Assembly (NCBI GenBank): GCA_000436735.1
Contig: FR887144.1
Coordinates: 1-7,217 of the forward strand
Reading direction: 5' to 3'
DNA length: 7,217 nucleotides
Source of the DNA: Firmicutes bacterium CAG:170
Lineage (GTDB): Bacteria > Bacillota > Clostridia > Oscillospirales > Oscillospiraceae
Notes under the pieces: generated by a model
Databases searched by the model: none
Told to the model about the DNA's origin: nothing
Seen by the model: the letters and a program-made list of their open reading frames with translations, nothing else
Shown here: piece after piece, positions 1-6,698 of the stretch
Layout of the letters: the number at the start of each line of letters is the position of its first letter
Numbering within the stretch: the first letter of the stretch is position 1
Program-made: the position numbers and the translations under genes

Positions 1-145
1 AAAAATCTCTCGCCGTCCACAGCCGCTGATTTCATCAGAACTTCCCTAAATCCGCCGGCCGCTTTTCTGCACATGACCGCAGCAAACGCAATACGGAGCG
101 CCGCAGGGCGCTTCCGCCGGAATTTCACCAACAGGAGGGCCGGGT
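1..145. other. Non-coding leader upstream of the ygiQ-like gene
   Basis: No convincing gene lies in this stretch. One plus-strand frame is open from the window edge to a TAA at 47-49 and could be the last codons of an upstream gene, but 15 codons are too few to judge. An imperfect hairpin is visible: AGCGCC (97-102) and GGCGCT (107-112) around the loop GCAG, extendable outwards by three G:C pairs with one bulged T. It ends about 20 bases before the ribosome binding site at 133-139. I found no convincing -35/-10 pair, so the promoter of the downstream gene may lie further upstream or be weak. Confidence 0.35.
133..139 (+). promoter_or_regulatory. Ribosome binding site of the ygiQ-like gene
   Basis: AGGAGGG lies 6 bases before the ATG at 146. 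It is close to the full anti-Shine-Dalgarno complement and fixes the start of the radical SAM gene. Confidence 0.85.
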
Positions 146-2068
146 ATGCCGGAATTTCTGCCCATCAGCAAAAAGGATATGGACGCGCGCGGCTGGACGC
201 AGTGCGACTTTGTATACATCATCGGCGACGCCTATGTCGATCACCCCTCCTTCGGCCACGCCATCATTTCGCGCGTGCTGGAGAGTGCGGGCTATAAGGT
301 CGGCATCCTCTCGCAGCCGGACTGGAAGGACCCGGCGTCCGTCACCGCCCTCGGTGAGCCGCGGCTCGGCTTTCTCGTCTCCGGCGGCAACATGGACTCG
401 ATGGTCAACCACTATTCCGTCTCGAAAAAGCGCCGCCAGACCGACGCCTTCACGCCCGGCGGCGTGATGGGAAAGCGGCCGGACTATGCCGTGACCGTCT
501 ACTGCAACCTCATCCGCCGGACCTATAAAAAGACACCCATCATCATCGGCGGCATCGAGGCAAGCCTCCGCCGCCTTGCGCACTACGATTACTGGTCGGA
601 CAAGCTCAAGCGCTCGATCCTGCTCGATTCGCAGGCCGACCTTCTGCTCTACGGCATGGGTGAGCGCAGCATCGTCGAGGTCGCCGACGCGCTCAACGAC
701 GGCATGGACATCCATGACGTGACCTACATCGACGGGACGGTCTTCCGCGTGCGCGAGCCGGACCCGAACCTGCCGTGCCTGCGGCTGCCGGACTATGCAA
801 GCCTTGCGGCGGACCCGAAAAAATACGCCGAGAGCTTCTATCTGCAATACTGCAACACCGACCCGTTTTCGGCGCGGCGGCTGCTGGAGCCGTATGGTGA
901 GCATGAATTCGTCGTCCAGAACCCGCCGCAGAAGCCGCTTTCGCAGGAGGAGATGGACCGGGTCTACGGCCTGCCCTACTGCCGGACGTATCATCCGTCC
1001 TACGAAAAGCAGGGCGGCGTTCCGGCGATCTCCGAGGTGCGCTTCAGTCTCGCGTCCAACCGCGGCTGCTTCGGCGCGTGCAGCTTCTGCGCGCTGACGT
1101 TCCATCAGGGGCGCATCATCCAGACGCGCAGTCACGAATCCCTTCTGGCGGAGGCCGAGGCCATGACGCACGAGAAGGACTTCAAGGGCTACATCCACGA
1201 CGTGGGCGGTCCGACGGCAAATTTCCGCCAGCCCGCGTGCAAAAAGCAGCTCACGAAGGGCGCGTGCCCGAACCGGCAGTGCCTGTTCCCGGAGCCGTGC
1301 AAAAACATGATCGCCGACCACAGCGACTATGTGGCGCTCCTGCGGAAGCTCCGGAAGCTTCCGGGCGTCAAAAAGGTCTTTATCCGCAGCGGCATCCGCT
1401 TTGACTATCTGCTGGCCGACAAGTCCGAGACATTTTTCCACGAGTTGGTGCGCTATCACATCTCCGGCCAGCTCAAGGTCGCGCCGGAGCACGTCTCCGA
1501 CCATGTGCTGGAGAAGATGGGAAAGCCGCGTCATGCGGTCTACCTCCAGTTCCTTGAGAAGTATAAGAAGATCAACGAGCAGGAGCATATGAAGCAGTTC
1601 GTCGTGCCGTATCTCATGTCCTCGCACCCCGGCTGCACGCTCCGCGACGCAGTGGAGCTGGCGGAGTACCTGCGCGACACCGGCCACGAGCCGGAGCAGG
1701 TGCAGGACTTCTATCCGACGCCCTCCACGCTCTCGACCGTCATGTATTACACCGGACTGGACCCCAGAACGATGGAAAAGGTCTATGTTCCGAAAAATCC
1801 GCACGAAAAGGCGATGCAGCGTGCGCTCATGCAGTACCGCAATCCGGCGAATTACGCACTGGTGAAGGAGGCGCTCGTCAAGGCCGGGCGCACCGACCTC
1901 ATCGGCTTTACGCCGCAGTGCCTCATCCGCCCCTATCCGCCGAAAGCGCCCCGGAGGGATGCGGAAAAGTCCGAGAAGCAGCCCGCCGCATCGCAGAAGC
2001 CGTCCCGGAAAGGGACGGCGCAGCCGCCGCGAGCCGCCGCGCCGAAAAAGCCGCGCGGCCAGCGCTGA
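146..2068 (+). CDS. ygiQ: YgiQ family radical SAM protein (UPF0313)
   Basis: This is a 640-residue cytoplasmic Fe-S enzyme of the YgiQ (UPF0313) family, whose reaction and substrate are not established to my knowledge. The N-terminal part (about 20-200) begins with a Rossmann-like stretch (VYIIGDAYVDHPSFGHAI, 23-40) typical of the family's Radical_SAM_N domain. It lacks the canonical cobalamin-binding DxHxxG spacing. The radical SAM core starts near 295 and carries the cluster motif C308-x3-C312-x2-C315 within RGCFGACSFCALTFHQGR. A second cysteine group follows (C365, C374, C379, C385), with the family-typical run CPNRQCLFPEPC. Residues 480-597 contain the family C-terminal motif around DFYPTPSTLSTVMYYTG. 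The last 40 residues are a Pro/Lys/Ala/Arg-rich, probably disordered tail. The length fits Firmicutes homologues; E. coli YgiQ is longer. The start is set by AGGAGGG 6 bases upstream. The OB-fold gene follows 78 bases downstream on the same strand. Confidence 0.95.
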   Translation: MPEFLPISKKDMDARGWTQCDFVYIIGDAYVDHPSFGHAIISRVLESAGYKVGILSQPDWKDPASVTALGEPRLGFLVSGGNMDSMVNHYSVSKKRRQTDAFTPGGVMGKRPDYAVTVYCNLIRRTYKKTPIIIGGIEASLRRLAHYDYWSDKLKRSILLDSQADLLLYGMGERSIVEVADALNDGMDIHDVTYIDGTVFRVREPDPNLPCLRLPDYASLAADPKKYAESFYLQYCNTDPFSARRLLEPYGEHEFVVQNPPQKPLSQEEMDRVYGLPYCRTYHPSYEKQGGVPAISEVRFSLASNRGCFGACSFCALTFHQGRIIQTRSHESLLAEAEAMTHEKDFKGYIHDVGGPTANFRQPACKKQLTKGACPNRQCLFPEPCKNMIADHSDYVALLRKLRKLPGVKKVFIRSGIRFDYLLADKSETFFHELVRYHISGQLKVAPEHVSDHVLEKMGKPRHAVYLQFLEKYKKINEQEHMKQFVVPYLMSSHPGCTLRDAVELAEYLRDTGHEPEQVQDFYPTPSTLSTVMYYTGLDPRTMEKVYVPKNPHEKAMQRALMQYRNPANYALVKEALVKAGRTDLIGFTPQCLIRPYPPKAPRRDAEKSEKQPAASQKPSRKGTAQPPRAAAPKKPRGQR

Positions 2069-2085
2069 GGGTATGACCGCGCGGC
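2050..2085 (+). repeat. GC-rich inverted repeat over the ygiQ stop codon
   Basis: The sequence CCGCGCGGCC occurs at 2051-2060 and again at 2077-2086. Because CCGCGCGG is self-complementary, the copies can pair as a 9-bp stem (2050-2058 with 2077-2085) around an 18-base loop that contains the TGA stop (2066-2068). No T-run follows, so this is not a standard intrinsic terminator. It may slow transcription or protect the mRNA 3' end, or it may be chance in GC-rich DNA. Confidence 0.35.
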
Positions 2086-2111
2086 CTGTACTATTTGCAG
2101 AAACCGTCTCA

Positions 2112-2117
2112 TATAGT
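2112..2117 (+). promoter_or_regulatory. Possible -10 element upstream of the OB-fold gene
   Basis: TATAGT matches the -10 consensus at five of six positions and sits in a locally AT-rich stretch 30 bases before the ATG at 2147. No good -35 is found at 16-18 bases, so this is weak evidence for a separate promoter. Confidence 0.3.
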
Positions 2118-2146
2118 TTTCCATACGAACTAAATGAGGTGGAAGA

Positions 2147-2773
2147 ATGGAATATACAGCCAATCATGTGATCCTGCGCGGCACCCTGACGGGACTGCCG
2201 GAGTTTTCCCACGAAAATCACTCCCGGAAATTTTACCGCTTCTCGCTGGAGGTCGAGCGCCTTTCCGGCACGACGGACATCCTGCCGGTCATGGCAGCGG
2301 AGGACGTGTTGGAGGCGATGGACCTTTTCTGCGGCGGACGCATCGAGGTCGAGGGGCAGCTCCGCTCCTTCAACAGCCGCGCCGCCTCCGGGCGGCGGCT
2401 CGTGATCTCCGTCTATGCCTCCGCGCTCACGACCTCCGACGACGCGCCGGAAAACCTCGTGGAGCTGACCGGAACGATCTGTAAGGAGCCGGTCTTCCGA
2501 CGGACGCCCCTCGGGCGGGAGATATGCGATGTGATGCTGGCCGTCAACCGGCCCTACCACCGGACGGATTATCTGCCGTGTATCCTGTGGGGACGGACTG
2601 CGCAGGAGATATCCCAGCTGCCGGTCGGCGCGCGCATCGCGCTCAGCGGACGGCTCCAGAGCCGGGATTATATCAAGGTTTTGCCGGAGGGCAATGAGCG
2701 CCGCACGGCCTATGAGGTCTCCGTTACGACGGCGGAGCCGTGTGCGGAGGAGGCGGAAGCGCTGCTCTGCTGA
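2147..2773 (+). CDS. Single-stranded DNA-binding protein with two tandem OB folds
   Basis: This 208-residue protein probably binds single-stranded DNA in the cytoplasm. The C-terminal half (about 102-198) is clearly SSB-like. It has VELTGTICKEPVFRRTPLG (105-123), then LAVNRPYHRTDYLPCILWGR (131-150, matching the SSB pattern LAVNR...TDFIPV..WG), then GARIALSGRLQSRDY (161-175). The N-terminal half (about 5-95) repeats the plan more loosely: VILRGTLTGLPEF, FYRFSLEVERLSGTTDILPV and GGRIEVEGQLRSFNS. I read this as a second OB fold. The chain ends in EEAEALLC and lacks the acidic DDDIPF-type tip with which canonical SSB recruits partners, so it is unlikely to be the main replicative SSB. GAGGTGG (2136-2142) precedes the ATG and supports the start. 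The radical SAM gene is 78 bases upstream. Its relation to PriB-type proteins is uncertain. Confidence 0.82.
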   Translation: MEYTANHVILRGTLTGLPEFSHENHSRKFYRFSLEVERLSGTTDILPVMAAEDVLEAMDLFCGGRIEVEGQLRSFNSRAASGRRLVISVYASALTTSDDAPENLVELTGTICKEPVFRRTPLGREICDVMLAVNRPYHRTDYLPCILWGRTAQEISQLPVGARIALSGRLQSRDYIKVLPEGNERRTAYEVSVTTAEPCAEEAEALLC

Positions 2774-2858
2774 CGCGCGGCCTCCGGTTGCGTCTGCACG
2801 CATACCACTTTGAAAAAATTTTCCTCCATTTCTGCAACGTCTGCGTGTATTTCTCGTC

Positions 2859-2864
2859 TATAAA
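2859..2864 (+). promoter_or_regulatory. Possible -10 element of the lipoprotein gene
   Basis: TATAAA (five of six to consensus) lies 33 bases before the ATG at 2898, which would give a leader of roughly 27 bases. No convincing -35 lies 16-18 bases upstream, where the sequence is around CAACGTC. An A/T tract with TTGAAA at 2810-2815 lies further upstream and could be an UP-like element. The 124-base spacer otherwise shows no gene and no terminator for the preceding gene. Confidence 0.35.
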
Positions 2865-2881
2865 GGCAAGAGAACAAAACA

Positions 2882-2889
2882 GAAAGGGG
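2882..2889 (+). promoter_or_regulatory. Ribosome binding site of the lipoprotein gene
   Basis: GAAAGGGG lies 8 bases before the ATG at 2898. The same octamer at the same spacing precedes typA (4725-4732). Confidence 0.75.
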
Positions 2890-2897
2890 AAACACAA

Positions 2898-3959
2898 ATG
2901 AAAAAAATCAGAATTCTTGCACTGGTGCTGGCATTGCTCCTGACCGCGAGCCTTGCCGCCTGCGCCGCAAAATCGTCCGCGCCGATGGCGTATGACAACA
3001 CTGCCTCGGCAGCTGACAACTACAAAACAGAGGAGGCATCGGCGGAAATGCCCGCGGAGGCGCCGATGATGGCAGAGCCGGAGAGCGAGTGGACAGAGAA
3101 CTCGATCACGACCCAGAGCTATGCCGAGCAGAGCAATGCCGCGAACGAGGCCACGGATGACGCGCCTACGGAGTCGCTTGCGGACAAGATGATCTACTCT
3201 GCCAATCTGGAGATCCAGACCACGGAGTATGATGCGGCGGTCGCGGCATTGGAAAAGGCCGTTCAGGACTTCGGCGGCTTTGTCGAGCGCTCGAACACCT
3301 ACGGCGATATCCGCCGCAACGACGACGGCACCAGTCAGGTCGTCAACCGCTATGCCGACTACACCGTCCGCATTCCGGCCAGCCGTTTTTCGGAGTTCCT
3401 GACGCAGGCCGACGGCCTTGGAAACGTCCTGTCCTGCAACCGCTACGCGGAAAATGTGACCTCGCAGTATACCGACTATGAGGCGCGGCTGTCCTCCCTG
3501 CGCACACAGGAGGAACGCCTGCTCAGCATGCTCGAAAAGTCCGACGATGTGGACAGCCTCATTGCCCTCGAGGAGCGGCTTGCGGATGTGCGCTATGAGA
3601 CGGAGTCGATCGAGCGCAATCTCCGCAATCTGGACCGCCAGATCGCCTATTCCACCGTTTCCGTCGGCCTTCAGGAGGTCGAGATCTACACGCCGACCAA
3701 GCCCGTGCAGCGTACCTTCGGCGAGAAGATGCACGACGCGCTTTCGGAGGGCTGGAGCAGCTTTGTCCGCAGCCTCCAGTATTTCCTGATCGACCTGACC
3801 TATTCTCTGCCGGGCCTGATCCTGTTCGTGCTGATCGTCGCCGCCGTGATCTTTGTGCTCCTGTGCATCCGCAGACGGGTCAAGGCGAAAAAGGCCGCGA
3901 AAAAAGCCGCTGCGGAGGCGGCCAAGCAGCCGCCGGAGCAGCCGGACGAGAAGAATTGA
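2898..3959 (+). CDS. DUF4349-type lipoprotein with a C-terminal membrane anchor
   Basis: This 353-residue exported protein has no known biochemical role. MKKIR plus a hydrophobic core ends in the lipobox LAAC, predicting cleavage before C22 and lipid attachment. Residues 23-95 are a low-complexity Ala/Glu/Ser/Met linker. The DUF4349-like domain spans about 96-265. It starts with KMIYSANLEIQTTEYDAAV (97-115) and FGGFVERSN (125-133), followed by YTVRIPASRFSEFL (155-168). A probable coiled coil at about 193-247 (YEARLSSLRTQEERLLSML and LADVRYETESIERNLRNLD) is followed by a strand near TVSVGLQEVEIY. One transmembrane helix lies at about 303-323, then a basic RRRVKAKKAAKK tail that should be cytoplasmic. 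The protein would therefore be fixed to the membrane at both ends, with an extracellular loop between. A strong terminator follows 35 bases after the stop. The family assignment is from remembered pattern, not a search. Confidence 0.85.
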   Translation: MKKIRILALVLALLLTASLAACAAKSSAPMAYDNTASAADNYKTEEASAEMPAEAPMMAEPESEWTENSITTQSYAEQSNAANEATDDAPTESLADKMIYSANLEIQTTEYDAAVAALEKAVQDFGGFVERSNTYGDIRRNDDGTSQVVNRYADYTVRIPASRFSEFLTQADGLGNVLSCNRYAENVTSQYTDYEARLSSLRTQEERLLSMLEKSDDVDSLIALEERLADVRYETESIERNLRNLDRQIAYSTVSVGLQEVEIYTPTKPVQRTFGEKMHDALSEGWSSFVRSLQYFLIDLTYSLPGLILFVLIVAAVIFVLLCIRRRVKAKKAAKKAAAEAAKQPPEQPDEKN

Positions 3960-3993
3960 CGGATCACACCGCGAAAGTTCAGAGATAAAAGAC

Positions 3994-4026
3994 CGGCGGA
4001 GGGCTTCAATGCCCTCCGCCGTTTTT
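3994..4026. terminator. Bidirectional intrinsic terminator
   Basis: A perfect 11-bp stem, CGGCGGAGGGC (3994-4004) and GCCCTCCGCCG (4011-4021), encloses the loop TTCAAT and is followed by TTTTT (4022-4026). Read on the minus strand, the same stem is followed by GTCTTTTATC. It can therefore end both the lipoprotein gene (stop at 3959) and the converging minus-strand gene (stop at 4041). Confidence 0.92.
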
Positions 4027-4040
4027 CTGCCGCAGCCGTC

Positions 4041-4553
4041 TCAGAGAGAAAACTGCAAAATATTCAGCAGCTCCTGCGCACGCTTGCAGGCATTTTCGCC
4101 GAGCTGCTCCAGCGTACAGGCGTATTCTCCGGCGTTGGCGGCATAACGGCTGTAAAGCTCCGCTGTGCAGCGCTCCTCGCGGTATGCCTGCCGCAGCGCC
4201 TCGTTCAGACAGCTGACGCAGGGCAGCTTCGGCCGGTCGGGACAGGCCTTGAGACCGGTTATGACAAAATAGAGCGCCGAGAGCCGCTTTCCGTCGCACC
4301 GGCGCGACTCTGCAAGGCGCACAAGCGCCTGCCGCGCGCATCCGCGCGCCATCTCCGCAAGGCAGCGGTAGGCCATGGCGGCGCTGCACTGCGCCGCGTA
4401 AAGCTCCATCGCCGCGCTTTCGTCAAAAACCGGTATGTCCTTCTGTTCCAGCCGGCGGCAGACCTCCGGCTCCTGTGTGCAGCGGGCGGCCTGCGCGCTC
4501 ATGACGCGGCTCCAGACACGCTGCTCCTGCTTGGGATCCATGGATTGATTCAC
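4041..4553 (-). CDS. Cysteine-rich, ferritin-like helical protein lacking metal ligands
   Basis: This 170-residue, probably cytoplasmic protein has no signal peptide or membrane segment, and I do not recognise a named family with certainty. The helical segments and the phrase RRLEQ...MAYRCLAEMA...LAESRRCDGKRLSALYFVITG resemble Firmicutes ferritin/rubrerythrin-like proteins, in which I recall a pattern like DEARHARRLAAAYFLLTG. Here the expected metal-binding E-x-x-H is R84-x-x-D87, and helix one has Q55/S57 where acidic ligands would be expected. The protein contains no histidine at all. Only the third helix keeps an acidic pair (E126, E127). It has 12 cysteines, including C104-x7-C112-x2-C115. 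The start is GTG at 4553, chosen because AAGGAGGG (4563-4570) lies 9 bases upstream; the in-frame ATG at 4541 would be too far. It is divergent from typA and ends at a terminator shared with the lipoprotein gene. A redox, metal-binding or purely structural role is open. Confidence 0.6.
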   Translation of the reverse strand: MNQSMDPKQEQRVWSRVMSAQAARCTQEPEVCRRLEQKDIPVFDESAAMELYAAQCSAAMAYRCLAEMARGCARQALVRLAESRRCDGKRLSALYFVITGLKACPDRPKLPCVSCLNEALRQAYREERCTAELYSRYAANAGEYACTLEQLGENACKRAQELLNILQFSL

Positions 4554-4562
4554 TGGACTTCG

Positions 4563-4570
4563 CCCTCCTT
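4563..4570 (-). promoter_or_regulatory. Ribosome binding site deciding the GTG start of the cysteine-rich gene
   Basis: On the minus strand AAGGAGGG ends 9 bases before the GTG at 4553. The downstream in-frame ATG would sit 21 bases away, so GTG is the better start. Confidence 0.8.
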
Positions 4571-4646
4571 CCGTCTATCCTATGACGCGCGGCGGCAATG
4601 TGTTTGTGCGGAGCGAAAATTTCCCGGAAGCGGCGCACTTTTTCAC

Positions 4647-4667
4647 AGATTTTACGCAGAAAAATCT
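4647..4667. repeat. Inverted repeat overlapping the typA -35 region
   Basis: AGATTTT (4647-4653) and AAAATCT (4661-4667) form perfect 7-base arms around the loop ACGCAGA. The right arm touches the -35 of the typA promoter. This position would suit an operator, but short A/T palindromes also arise by chance in promoter regions. Confidence 0.35.
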
Positions 4668-4695
4668 TGTAATTGAGATATGCGTGTGTTAAAAT
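4667..4695 (+). promoter_or_regulatory. Sigma-A-type extended -10 promoter of typA
   Basis: The -35 TTGTAA (4667-4672) and -10 TAAAAT (4690-4695) are separated by 17 bases. TG at 4687-4688 supplies an extended -10 (TGTTAAAAT). Transcription would start near 4702, giving a leader of about 40 bases. It is the best promoter in the window, fitting for a housekeeping GTPase. Confidence 0.75.
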
Positions 4696-4724
4696 ACAGT
4701 TTTGTTGAAGATTCTCTGTGAAAC

Positions 4725-4732
4725 GAAAGGGG
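4725..4732 (+). promoter_or_regulatory. Ribosome binding site deciding the typA start
   Basis: GAAAGGGG lies 8 bases before the ATG at 4741. An in-frame TTG at 4702 coincides with the predicted transcription start and would add 13 residues not seen in TypA proteins, so the ATG is preferred. Confidence 0.85.
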
Positions 4733-4740
4733 TTCTTTGT

Positions 4741-6561
<1,821 letters not shown>

Positions 6562-6576
6562 GCGAAAATAAAAATT

Positions 6577-6618
6577 GCCCCGTCCCTCGGCAGAATATGC
6601 CGCAGGACGGGGCTTTTT
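6577..6618. terminator. Bidirectional intrinsic terminator after typA
   Basis: GCCCCGTCC (6577-6585) pairs with GGACGGGGC (6605-6613). Inside it a second stem, CGGCA (6588-6592) with TGCCG (6598-6602), stacks above a small internal loop and is capped by GAATA. TTTTT follows at 6614-6618. On the minus strand the hairpin is followed by AATTTTTATTTT, so it can also stop transcripts arriving from the transporter gene. Confidence 0.92.
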
Positions 6619-6626
6619 GCGCTTTG

Positions 6627-6648
6627 TCTGCGCCCCTTGGGCCGCAGA
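6627..6648. repeat. Inverted repeat in the typA-transporter spacer
   Basis: TCTGCG (6627-6632) pairs with CGCAGA (6643-6648). After one C:C mismatch, CC/GG pairs continue to a loop of CTTG. No T-run follows on either strand. It is the middle of three consecutive hairpins between the convergent genes. Confidence 0.5.
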
Positions 6649-6655
6649 ATACGGC

Positions 6656-6686
6656 AAACGGCTCCGGCGCAATGCGCCGAAGCCGT
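6656..6686 (-). terminator. Probable terminator of the minus-strand transporter gene
   Basis: A near-perfect hairpin spans 6658-6686: ACGGCT pairs with AGCCGT, then after one mismatch CGGCGC pairs with GCGCCG around the three-base loop AAT. On the minus strand it lies 12 bases after the stop codon and is followed only by TTT, so termination may be leaky and completed by the bidirectional hairpin at 6577-6613. Confidence 0.6.
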
Positions 6687-6698
6687 GAAGCATTTTGA

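Noticed and set aside
73..297. A small plus-strand frame starting in the leader and overlapping the ygiQ-like start
   Set aside because: It has no ribosome binding site and an Arg-rich composition, and it overlaps a gene with a strong start signal in another frame.
125..2803. An 892-codon open frame on the minus strand, antisense to the ygiQ-like and OB-fold genes
   Set aside because: It mirrors two well-supported plus-strand genes. Its translation is Arg/His/Val/Asp-rich with no recognisable domain, which is typical of antisense frames in GC-rich coding DNA.
2724..3734. A 336-codon minus-strand open frame opposite the lipoprotein gene
   Set aside because: It is a shadow of a gene with a signal peptide, lipobox and ribosome binding site. 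Its own translation is low-complexity and unrecognisable.
4702..4740. A TTG start adding 13 residues to TypA
   Set aside because: It would place the start codon at the predicted transcription start, and the ATG at 4741 has a good ribosome site and matches the usual TypA N-terminus.
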